NCBI RefSeq assembly: GCF_001641265.1
Contig: NW_020167520.1
Span: 682,001-746,000 of the forward strand
Reading direction: 5' to 3'
DNA length: 64,000 bases
Origin: Pseudogymnoascus destructans
Lineage: Eukaryota > Ascomycota > Leotiomycetes > Thelebolales > Thelebolaceae
Shown here in pieces: positions 11,901-20,427 of the stretch (within the stretch, counting starts at the first letter, position 1; each line of letters starts with the position of its first letter). The position numbers and the translations under genes are program-made. Below the pieces are notes generated by a model, which worked only from the letters and a program-made list of their open reading frames with translations, was not told the origin of the DNA and made no database searches.

Positions 11901-12544
11901 TCCAGATGTCGCCCAACTAAGCCCGGTACGGTATCAATATCGACCTACGGCAAGGGATCGAGGACGACCCCTCAAGAAGGGAGGTGCCAGTCGCAAAAGA
12001 CCAAGTAAAAGTAATCCTCGAACTCAGGAGGGAGCTCGAGGAAGCATGGAAGCAGACGAAGGAAGCCCAAATAAGAGGCTACAACAAGCTGCACAAGCCA
12101 ATGCAGTACATGGTAGGAGAAAAGGTGTGGCTATCAGCCAATAATATCAGGACCACCCAACCAAGCAAGAAGCTCGGCCACTGGTGGCTGGGACCGTACG
12201 AGATCCTACAGAGGATCGGGAAGCAGGCGTATCAGCTGAGGCTCCCACCAAGGTACAAGGCGGTCCACGACGTGTTCCACGTCTCCCTACTCGAGAGGTA
12301 CCGGGAAGGCGTCGAGAAGGCTGATCCTCCACCAGATCCAGAGATCGTGGATGGGGAAGAAGAATACAAGGTCGAGGCAGTCCTAGACCACAGGACTGTG
12401 CAGAGGGGTAGAGGAATCCGAGAGGAATACCTGATTAGGTGGGCAGGCTACACTGCAGCTGACGATCAGTGGGTTCCAAAGCTTGACGTAGGACTACCGT
12501 TAATCAAGGCATATCACAAGAAACAGACGCAGAAGGCAATGTAG
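8942..12544 (+). pseudogene. pol polyprotein: protease, RT, RNase H, integrase, chromodomain
   Basis: First Met at 8981, but the frame is open from the gag stop. Domains in order: aspartic protease (LLDSGSDAS, about residue 20), reverse transcriptase with catalytic YLDDILIYS, RNase H (LETDSSVFG, DHNNLRYFM), integrase zinc finger (CDRCQRIKP with upstream His) and core (SMDFITDLP, DNWVELLHFAELTYN), then a C-terminal chromodomain (EYLIRWAGYTAADDQWVP), which in chromoviruses directs integration to modified chromatin. One in-frame TAA at 11918-11920 interrupts the integrase; otherwise the frame runs to 12544. Confidence 0.95.
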
Positions 12545-12799
12545 TGTATTGTTCTAAACTAAGGCAAAAAACAACGCGTCAAGTTCCGAAGGAGAAGGGC
12601 TCACAGACCCAGAAGCAGACCCTGACCCAGACCTAGAAGAAACGTGCGCGTCAGACAAGGGGGCGACGATGGGGGCAGGGCGTGGATTGAAGCGCCACTG
12701 GTCTGGACGCACAAACAAAAGCTCAAAAAGAGCATGATCGTGATCCGCAGGCGTAGGCAGGAGAATAGGTCCTACTGACAGGCGCGGAGGGCAGGACAG
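12545..12799 (-). other. Unassigned open stretch in the gypsy tail
   Basis: On the minus strand this region is open for about 94 codons and is rich in Pro, Ser and Gly (SRSGSGSASGSVSPSPS). It lies beyond the stop of the antisense gene, with a solo LTR between them. I found no splice pair that joins it in frame to that gene, so it may be a second small gene, a UTR or noise. Confidence 0.3.
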
Positions 12800-13736
12800 G
12801 TGTAATGGTGGGTGCACCAGATATGAGAATCTAGCCACCCAAGGAAGGGATGAATTTACTAAGACAACACACTGTCTTAGGAAACAGAGCCAAAGGGTTG
12901 TAGCTTAGACTATTCCACAACGCAGCAATCAGGTGTATGATGTGGTGAAGTGGTTTAGACAAGTTGCAACAAATGTTGAGTCTGAGAACTCAGGGGTAAG
13001 TCAGAGGTTAGCACCTCACTGACTTTTCAAAAACAGAGAATAACAAGATCAATGCTTGGAAGCTTGGAAAAGACGTAGAAGTATGTGCTAGTCGATTTAC
13101 TGTATTGCCTGCTTGCCCTTTCTTAAGGAAAGGGCAATCCTATTTATGCCAAAGGAGTGTAGTTCTCTTATTTTCCATGACTTTCCATGACTAACCAGGC
13201 TTGGTAAATGTATTAGAAATCAAGTGCGACCCACAACTAGCTTGCTAATCATGTAGTGAACGTAAGAGAATCCCATAGAACCATCTCTTGGGTTCCTAGC
13301 CTATAGGAAGTGAAAAGGAGGTCCAAGGTCAGAGTACCTATAGACAAATTATGTCATAACTTAACCAATCTTGTGGGTAACTAAGGAGCGATGACGTGTA
13401 ATGAATCATAGAGGGTTGTAGAAGCTTCTAGAGCTATCGTTCATGTTCCTAGGCCTCTAGTTGGTAGAGATATGCCATGTGGTAGTATTGGCCCACCCCC
13501 TTAAGGAGGAGATTTTCTTAATAACTTGTTCAATGAGTGTCCAAATGATATGCCGTGATGTATGTAGCATAAACAGATGTAGTAGAAGAGTTTTCAGCAA
13601 TCGTTGAGTAGTATTGCTTCTGTTGTTGGTGTGATAAGCCCAGATATGTATGGTGACTTGTAGGTTTGAGGAGGAGATTTCTAAGTTTGCTCTTGAGTTT
13701 GATAGCAAACTGAGTGCAACGAATGTCAGTATGACA
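12800..13736 (-). mobile_element. Solo LTR, 937-bp family, copy A (TSD ACAGG)
   Basis: Reads in reverse from TGTCATACTGACATTC to CACCCACCATTACA. It is flanked by ACAGG at 12795-12799 and 13737-13741. TG/CA termini, 5-bp duplication and lack of coding capacity identify a solo LTR. Inserted into the tail of the gypsy element, it is younger than that element. Confidence 0.9.
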
Positions 13737-13792
13737 ACAGGCCTCACTCGAGCTACCCACAGGGTCAGCAAAACGTCCAGGAAGGATGGGAA

Positions 13793-14745
13793 TCACAAAC
13801 CTACGACAAACTTCAGGGCGGCGACGTGGGTGTTGAGGCCAACCTGGTAGGCGTCTAGAGCCGCATCAGTAGCGGCGTGGAACGTAGCAGCAGCAGCCTT
13901 GAGAGCCTTGGTGTTGGCCTGATCCAGCTCAGCAAGGGTCTCAGCGTGGTGAAGAAGGGCTTGGCGTGGGTCGTTGAGGTTGCGGACGACGGGGCCCCCA
14001 GCCTCAGGGAGAGGCGCAACAGGTTCCTCGTGGAAGGACATAGCAGCTCTCTTACCCTTATTCTTGACCTTCGGGGTGCGAGGCTCCTTGCCCTTATCAG
14101 CGGTAGTGAACTCGCGTTGGGCAAAGAGGAGGGAGGCCAGAGCCTCACGGGTGGCGACCGAATCATCTTCCAGCCCAGCGTCCTCGTCGTCAGCGCAACA
14201 GTTCAAATAGGCGTCGGCCTTGAGCTGCAGGGCAGTGAGGGCATCCTTCTGATCAGGACCGACCTGCCTGGTTGTCAGCATATCCCACTAAGAAGGAAAA
14301 GGAGGCCTACCGGAACGCAGCGGTGGTTTCCTTGGAGACAGTCGCCGCACTTGTCCAAGCCAACAGGATCCCAGCAGATCTGTCCAGGATAGTTGTAATA
14401 GGTGACCGAACACTTGACGCAGCAGTCGCGGGAGCCTGCGCGAAGGGGACCAACAGACTCTGGAACTGGGCGGCGCGCAGAAAGCTTCCACCCCAGCGCC
14501 GTACGCATCTCCTTGGCAGCCAACTGAGCAGCGACCTCCTCCTCCTCTGGAGCGTCCTCAACCGAAGGTGATCGGTAGGGACGCACGGTGCGAGGGCGAG
14601 AGGTGGATGCAATGGAAGCAGGACCGAAGGGAGTAGGGGTGGCAGGTGACTCCAACTCGGGAGACCCAGACATCTGGGTGGAAGAGCGCTTGAGAGGGGT
14701 GGCGACAGGCGCCACTGTCTTCTTGGGCTGCTTGCGCGGAGCCAT
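13793..14745 (-). CDS. Antisense spliced gene inside the gypsy element (Cys/His-rich protein)
   Basis: Predicted exons are 14745-14311 and 14263-13793, joined at phase 0 by a 47-nt intron (GTAGG...GGCAG, with GCTGAC as branch motif). The product is about 301 residues. The basic N-terminus MAPRKQPKKTVAP is followed by a Ser/Pro-rich region, an acidic patch (APEEEEVAAQ) and a Cys/His cluster of the form CVKC...CW...CGDC...HRC at about residues 115-143. The C-terminal half is Ala-rich and probably helical (LAELDQANTKALKAAAAT). It lies opposite to gag-pol between pol and the 3' LTR, with no stops. Role unknown; a DNA- or RNA-binding accessory or regulatory protein is inference from the Cys cluster. 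Gypsy elements normally need no such gene. Confidence 0.65.
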
Positions 14746-15121
14746 GATTGACGGAACTAATCCACAGATCAGTCCCTGAAGACGAAGGAAGGAAGGGAGG
14801 TAAATACCTTGCGAAGAGGGAGTAAGCCTTGAAGCAAACCTTGGAAGAGAATCAAAAGGAAGAAGCCAAGAACCCAGAGGAGCGCGCACTTGGTGTGAGG
14901 TTGTGTGAGGAAAGTAGGAAGTTGGGTAGGAAGTGGGAGTTAAGCGCGACGCCCACAACAACTGGGGGTGGCCGTGGCACAACAACAAGGGGGGTCACGG
15001 GACCCCCCTGACAGGCGGAGTTCGATAACAACAACCCACCCTACGCGCGAGCAAACAAGCCAAACAAGCCCAAACAAGGGCGCAATCAGCCCTGATCTCT
15101 ATGCCTGGAATTGGGGGCAAT

Positions 15122-15142
15122 TCCCTAGAAGGGGGAGGTAAT
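15122..15142 (+). promoter_or_regulatory. Probable polypurine tract before the 3' LTR
   Basis: The purine-rich run AGAAGGGGGAGG ends just before the 3' LTR start at 15143. That is the position expected for the plus-strand primer used in reverse transcription. Confidence 0.6.
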
Positions 15143-15388
15143 TGTAAGGCGGCCCTCACGTGAGGGCACGTGAGGTGCCACACTCTTACAGTGGGCCTGG
15201 TGGGCTCAGTAAATTAGGGCCTACGGGTTCCTGTATATAAGGGGCTGGAGGCTCGGAGTGAGGCCTCCAGTCAATAGTCGCTGTATCAGCGTAGACCTAT
15301 TGTGCTTCACACCAATATAACCCTTACTTCCTGCCTCCTGACCTGGTTCCCTGAACTCCCGTGACACCCTGGGCCCTACGCCTTTACA
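15143..15388 (+). repeat. 3' LTR of the gypsy element
   Basis: 246 bp, nearly identical to 7388-7633; followed by the target duplication CTTAT. Differences between the two LTRs are mostly G/A and C/T changes, about 3 percent by eye, suggesting moderate age or RIP-type mutation. Confidence 0.95.
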
Positions 15389-15466
15389 CTTATACTTAGA
15401 TCCATTTGCTAAGTAGCAGATTGCTATAATAGGTGTTTGTAGCTTAATGGCTGTTGTAACCATTTC
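15389..15466 (-). pseudogene. hAT transposase relic (part 2, upstream of the gypsy insertion)
   Basis: Minus-strand reading gives IKLQTPIIAICYLANGSKYK, which precedes LTLEDW of the 7011-7387 relic once the retrotransposon and one TSD are removed (one extra G shifts the frame). It aligns to LRLQGPITALCASQQLDLSM of the hAT at 20428-22970. The relic ends abruptly at the LTR at 15467. Confidence 0.75.
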
Positions 15467-16593
15467 TGTCATACTGACATTCATTGCACTCAGTTTGCTA
15501 TCAAACTCAAGAGCAAACTTAAAAATCTCCTCCTCAAACCTACAAGTCACCATATATATCTTGGCTTATCACACAACAACAAGAGCAATACTACTCAATG
15601 ATTGCTGTAAACTCTTCTACTACATCTGTTTATGCTACTGTAAAGGCGTAGGGCCCAGGGTGTCACGGGAGTTCAGGGAACCAGGTCAGGAGGCAGGAAG
15701 TAAGGGTTATATTGGTGTGAAGCACAATAGGTCTACGCTGATACAGCGACTATTGACTGGAGGCCTCACTCCGAGCCTCCAGCCCCTTATATACAGGAAC
15801 CCGTAGGCCCTAATTTACCGAGCCCTCCAGGTCCACTGTAAGAGCGTGGCACCTCACGTGCCCTCACGTGAGGGCCGCCTTACAGCTACATACATCACGG
15901 CATATCATTTGGACACTCATTGAACAAGTTATTAAAGAAAATCTCCTCCTTAAGGGGGTGGGCCAATACTACCACATGGCATATCTCTACCAACTAGAGG
16001 CCTAGGAACATGAACGATAGCTCTAGAAGCTTCTACAACCCTCTATGATTCATTACACATCATCGCTCCTTAGTTACCCACAAGATTGGTTAAGTTATGT
16101 CATAATTTGTCTATAGGGGTACTCTGACCTTGGACCTCCTTTTCACTTCCTATAGGCTAGGAACCCAAGAGATGGTTCTATGGGATTTTCTGACGTCGAC
16201 TACAGTTACCAAGCCTGGTTAGTCATGGAAAGTCATGGAAAATGAGAGAACTACACTCCTTTAGCATAAATAGGCTTGCCCTTTCCTTAAGGAAGGGCAA
16301 GCAGACAATACAGTAAATCGACTTTTCCAAGCTTCCAAGCATTGATCTTGTTACTCCTTGTTTCTGAAAAGTCAGTGAGGTGCTAACCTCTGACTTATCC
16401 CTGAGTTCTCAGACTCAACATTTGTTACAACTTGTCTAAACCACTTCACTACATCATACACCTGATTGCTGCGTTGTGGAATAGTCTAAGCTACAACCCT
16501 TTGGCTCTGTTTCCTAAGACAGTGTGTTGTCTTAGTAAAATCATCCCTTCCTTGGGTGGCTAGATTCTCACATCTGGTGCACCCACCATTACA
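15467..16593 (+). mobile_element. Solo LTR, 937-bp family, copy B, without TSD and with a nested LTR
   Basis: Starts TGTCATACTGACATTC and ends CACCATTACA. Flanking five bases are ATTTC and CCTAT, so no target duplication survives. The left side is hAT relic and the right side is a Fot1/pogo relic, so the copy probably marks an ectopic recombination or deletion junction. It belongs to a sub-variant with a shorter middle segment (shared with copies at 25732 and 39871). Confidence 0.85.
15639..15884 (-). mobile_element. Inverted solo LTR of the gypsy family (TSD GCTAC)
   Basis: 246 bp, reverse complement of the gypsy LTR, flanked by GCTAC at 15634-15638 and 15885-15889. It inserted into copy B of the 937-bp LTR. 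It lies 250 bp from the 3' LTR of the full-length gypsy element in opposite orientation, giving a natural inverted repeat. Confidence 0.95.
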
Positions 16594-16598
16594 CCTAT

Positions 16599-16996
16599 CA
16601 GATGTTGGTTTTAGATGGGCATGAGAGTTATGAGTCGGCTGCATTCCACGAGTATTTCAAGGACAACAACATTATAACTCTCTGTCTACCTCCTCAATCA
16701 TCTCACTTAACTCAGCCACTTGATGTTGGATATTTTAGTGTTCTTAAACGCATCAGATTCAGACCTTCATTAAGACTCATATAAACCATATTACCAAAGT
16801 CGAGTTCTTTCTAGCTTTTCACAAAGCTTACAACCAGTTAATAACAACTCAAAATGCGATGGCTAGATTCCGCGGAGCTGGTTTGGTACCCTTTAATTCA
16901 CAATTGATTATTTCAAAGCTAGATTCATTGAGGGTTAAAATGTTTTCAGACGCCGCAATATTAGCACTGTATTTAGATAAAGAGAGAACAAATTAA
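16599..16996 (+). pseudogene. Fot1/pogo (DDE_1) transposase C-terminal relic
   Basis: Reads LVLDGHESYES with the second catalytic Asp, then SHLTQPLDVGYFSVLKR with the third. After one frameshift it continues with THINHITKVEFFLAFHKAYN and FRGAGLVPFNSQLIISKLD, the typical Fot1 tail, ending at 16996. Everything upstream of the second Asp is missing because the copy abuts the LTR at 16593. Confidence 0.85.
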
Positions 16997-17750
16997 AGTT
17001 ATAGGCTGGCGCAAGATATAGATAATTCTCAAGTATCACAAGTCCCCTACGGCATCGTATTTGATAATCTCCAAGAACGGAGACCTAGTGGGCTACTGAA
17101 ATTCACAACTTTATCAACTCTTTATTAAACCAGTCGCTGAAGGTTCGGTGAAAGGTATTGAAGGATACAGCAAAGTGAATACACAAGCTGAGCTTGCACC
17201 AGCGGTAGAGAAGATTTCCAGGTAAACCCCATCGCAGGTCTCACACCAGCAGGCTACTCTTCATTACCAGCGTGTGCTGCAGTCAACGGCATTCCGTTTG
17301 AAGATTTGATAGCTCAAATCGTCGACAGTGCGATTGAAAGGACACATAATCATAAACTATCATGATGTATAGCTACAAATGAAGTGATTCATTGATGGGA
17401 TTTTTATACTCAAAGCTACAACTTGGTCTCTCCCAGATGTGGTATTATATGACAACCTGACATCCTGGCACCCTGAGGTGCATGCCTTACCCCTTGACCT
17501 GCCCGCTCACCCCAAAGTGTTTGGTATCGCGGTGTCTCATGCAGACCCTCACCGTTGGCACACTAACTATACCATAGACTCAGATCTGCATTCAACATTA
17601 CACTAGTTTTGCCAGATGATAAAACCGAGATATCGAACCAGTTTCATGCTGCCACTAGTCCCTCGCCGCCAAATAGTCCTCTTATAAAGTCAAATAAACG
17701 CCTGAATATGCCTGGGTATCATACGCCGAATTGTTACGGGTGTGCCTCTT
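16997..17750. other. Intergenic region, nothing recognised
   Basis: AT-rich sequence between the Fot1 relic and the 3' end of the roadblock gene. Short open stretches on the plus strand (near 17225-17360 and 17435-17605) have no recognisable family and are broken by stops. Confidence 0.4.
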
Positions 17751-18273
17751 TCACGCCGAAGGTGTCTCGTGTATCACAACGAGCAGATATTTCGAATCAG
17801 GGACAATGACCAACTCGTACTTTTTAGTTCGCAATCGTAGCAGTTTAACTTCGTCCTATAGTTCCCTGTCAGCAGTAATCACCCAGTCATGAGAGGCCAT
17901 CCTTACCTGTTCATCGAGGCCTTGGACCAGATCTTTTGTGGCGTTCATGTAGTTCCAGACCATGCGGGCCAGCTCTTCGACCCCATTTTGATCCTTAAGG
18001 CCAGACGAAGCGTCGTCAGGAACGGCTGCTGGAACTGATTGGCTAGACCCAGAAGTAGATCGAATCGAAGACAATGTGCCGGAAGTATTCAGTATCGCGC
18101 CGCTGGTTCGGTCCAGGACAATAGTTGCCAACACTCCCGTCTTCTTCGAAAGGCGGTCCAGCGACTCTATGAACTGGTCCGAGGAATTTGATCCCTTGCG
18201 CTCGTCAGCTTACAGCCAGATAAATTGAGAGGTAGAAGGCATTTACAGTGCCCAATGGCAGTGATTGCGCCAT
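17751..18273 (-). CDS. Roadblock/LC7 domain protein
   Basis: Small roadblock-fold protein, the family of dynein light chains and GTPase regulators. Three exons are proposed: 18273-18247 (MAQSLPLGT), 18194-17907 and 17855-17751. The introns are 52 nt and 51 nt and both carry a CTGAC branch motif. The product is about 139 residues. The middle exon reads SSDQFIESLDRLSKKTGV then ATIVLDRTSGAIL; the last ends KKYELVIVPDSKYLLVVIHE, the terminal strands of the fold. Ignoring the second intron would replace these conserved strands with an unrelated tail. The first intron's acceptor could instead lie six bases upstream. Divergently transcribed from IPI1. Confidence 0.8.
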
Positions 18274-18458
18274 TATCCTGCGTGTGAGATGGTGATGTTC
18301 GGCGAGGCTCTGGAGCTTCTTGGGACTCCACTCCACCCACCATACCCAAAAATCAGGCTCACAGACGAGGCGCAAGGCAGCAAAATCGCAAGGCTGAAAA
18401 ATATAACCACCATGAAAAGCAGGACTTGCAATTACCACTTGATCATACGACAGACAAT
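18274..18458. promoter_or_regulatory. 185-bp shared divergent promoter (roadblock gene / IPI1)
   Basis: The two start codons are 185 bp apart and point away from each other, so both promoters must lie here or overlap. No clear TATA box; a short AT-rich stretch lies near 18400-18420. Confidence 0.55.
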
Positions 18459-19689
18459 ATGGGTTCCAGTGCTAGAAAAAAGGCCGAGAAGAAGAAGGAC
18501 TTCAAGGTAATACTCCGGAATCCACCTAATAAATACTGGGGAGAGTTTTCTAACGAAATGCTGCACAGAAACCGAAGTTGCGGGTTGGAAAAGCCAAAGC
18601 AAAGCCGGATAATTTCACAGACACCAGCTTCAAATCCCGATGTAAGCTTATATTTTATTACTACACTCCAGTTTTTGCAAATCGCAAACGAATTATGCAT
18701 TCTCGGCATTCAGCCAATGCACGTCTTTTCTGATCGATGTCGCAACTTCTCAACATCAGGACGCTTAAAATGTAATAGCCATCACCATCAACCAGCAATC
18801 TCTCACGACCTCTGCACCCTCTTCTTCCGTCCAATTCGAGCATTACCTCTCTCTCGCCTCTTCCTCCAAGTCCGACGCCCAACGACGAGATGCCTTATCC
18901 TACCTCATCACCCAAGTCTCGTCCCAGCCAGTCAACGCACCGATACCAGTCTCTGCCGCGATCATGCTCCCAAGGCTATACCCCTTGATACTCGACGGCT
19001 CACAATCAGTACGGACACAGCTGCTTAAATTCCTACGTCTCCTCCCAGCAAAGGATGTTGGTGTCCTAGCCGAGTTTGCGCTTCTCTACATCAGAGCCGG
19101 CATGACACATCTCGCGGTAGAGATCCGCAACGACGCCCTGTCAGTACTAGAATGGCTCGTGGAAACAGCGCCAGAAGACGTTGTCTCTTGCCCCGGCGGC
19201 TGGTTCAAGACCCTCGATTCATTCATGCGGATGATGGGCTGGGCCATCAGCGTGGGCTCAACAAAGTGGTCCGCAGCAGCCAAGGTTACATTCGGGAAGG
19301 GTGGGAAGTCGTTTCCGAGGCAGATTACGGTTCTTGTTCAGTTCCTGAAAGCCGGGCTAAGCAGGATGGCCACTGAGGAGTCCTTCCGGCGCGGGAGCTG
19401 CTTTCCGTTGTGGGATGCAGATATCCATGTCATCTCCGCACAGGCGAGTCCCTTTGCCCACCTGAACCTGTTCGGGCCGGGACGAGATGAGGAGAGCGAG
19501 ATGTACACGGAGCGGGAGAGCAGGCAGCGGGTTTTCCGTCTGCGTTTCCAGACGTCAGTCGATAAGGGAATTGAAAGCGCAAAGAAGAAGGGGGGAGAGA
19601 TGGGGAGAGCGGGTGCGATCCTTGGAAAGGTTGTCACGGAATCCATGGACGATTATGATGAGATAGGCAATCCGACGGATCACCCATAA
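18459..19689 (+). CDS. IPI1: Pre-rRNA-processing protein Ipi1
   Basis: Component of the Rix1 complex that acts in nuclear 60S ribosome maturation and ITS2 processing. Exons 18459-18506, 18569-18641 and 18779-19689 give about 343 residues. Intron 1 is 62 nt with a CTAAC branch motif, intron 2 is 137 nt; phases agree. The N-terminus MGSSARKKAEKKKDFK then KPKLRVGKAKAKPDNFTDT is the basic family signature. The helical-repeat region follows: YPLILDGSQSVRTQLLKFLR and VEIRNDALSVLEWLVETAP. The length matches fungal Ipi1. No breaks seen. Confidence 0.92.
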
Positions 19690-20427
19690 AAGTAAGTTGA
19701 GCGGTTGCATATATGGAGTACAGGTTTAGGAGTTTAGATACCATAGGGTCATGGGTGGAATGATATGGGTGGTTTATAAAACAAAATATGAAGAAATGAT
19801 AGGATCTGTACTCTATATTTTAAATGTTCATAGGTTTCTTAATGGTGTATAGTTCTATTTTTTAGAAATACTGTCTGTTGCGCAGTTTGGTGCCTAACTT
19901 GTGCCATCTCACGGCCGACACGATCAAGGGCATGTAACTAAGATATGTCCGACTTATCTACGCCCTCTTGCTGTAGCTTCCATAATCTAACTGTATCTAA
20001 ACATCATAAAGCTTCTATTGTACTGACGCAAATATGTCTCTATCATTATCATCAACAATTTCACTAGCAGGTTCGATGAACTTGGCGAGTGAGAGGAGGT
20101 CCGTTATATCCGGGAGAGAGTTCATTTGAGTTTGTAAATCATCTCGATCAGCTTGTAAATTGTCATTGTCGATGACTGCGTTATTTGGCTTTAATAATTG
20201 TAGATTTCCACTAGCATTTCTTGATGGTTGTTTTTGAAACCTTGTTATTCCATAAGACGCGCACCTACTATATCGCTTTAAGGAGATTAACTGTCTTGTT
20301 CAGGTTTTTGTTCATTTCGAACTGTCAAAGCATATATGTGACCTAGAGATGCTGATATTAAAGCTTAAAACTTGTGATTATTCCTTAATCCATTAGTTGC
20401 TAGTGCGATGTTGTATTAGGAGGGAGC
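19690..20427. other. AT-rich intergenic region with one unexplained minus-strand open stretch
   Basis: On the minus strand, 20290-20015 is open for about 90 codons, ending in an acidic, coil-like tail (PDITDLLSLAKFIEPASE, VDDNDRDIF) and a TAG. It lacks a start codon and a stop lies just upstream, so it may be a terminal exon or a relic tail. I do not recognise it. The rest appears noncoding. Confidence 0.35.

Larger units (their letters stand above)
7388..15388 (+). mobile_element. Full-length Ty3/gypsy (chromovirus-type) LTR retrotransposon, 8001 bp, TSD CTTAT
   Basis: The 246-bp LTRs (7388-7633 and 15143-15388) begin TG and end CA and differ at about eight positions, mostly transitions. 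The element is flanked by CTTAT at 7383-7387 and 15389-15393. Order: LTR, gag, protease, reverse transcriptase, RNase H, integrase with C-terminal chromodomain, then a 2.6-kb tail with an antisense gene, a purine tract and the 3' LTR. A 937-bp solo LTR sits in the tail at 12800-13736. Stops and one frameshift in gag-pol make the copy non-autonomous. Confidence 0.95.

Noticed and set aside
14275..14571. Plus-strand open frames over the antisense gypsy gene
   Set aside because: The minus strand offers a spliced frame with proper signals and structured composition; the plus frames are short and overlap it.
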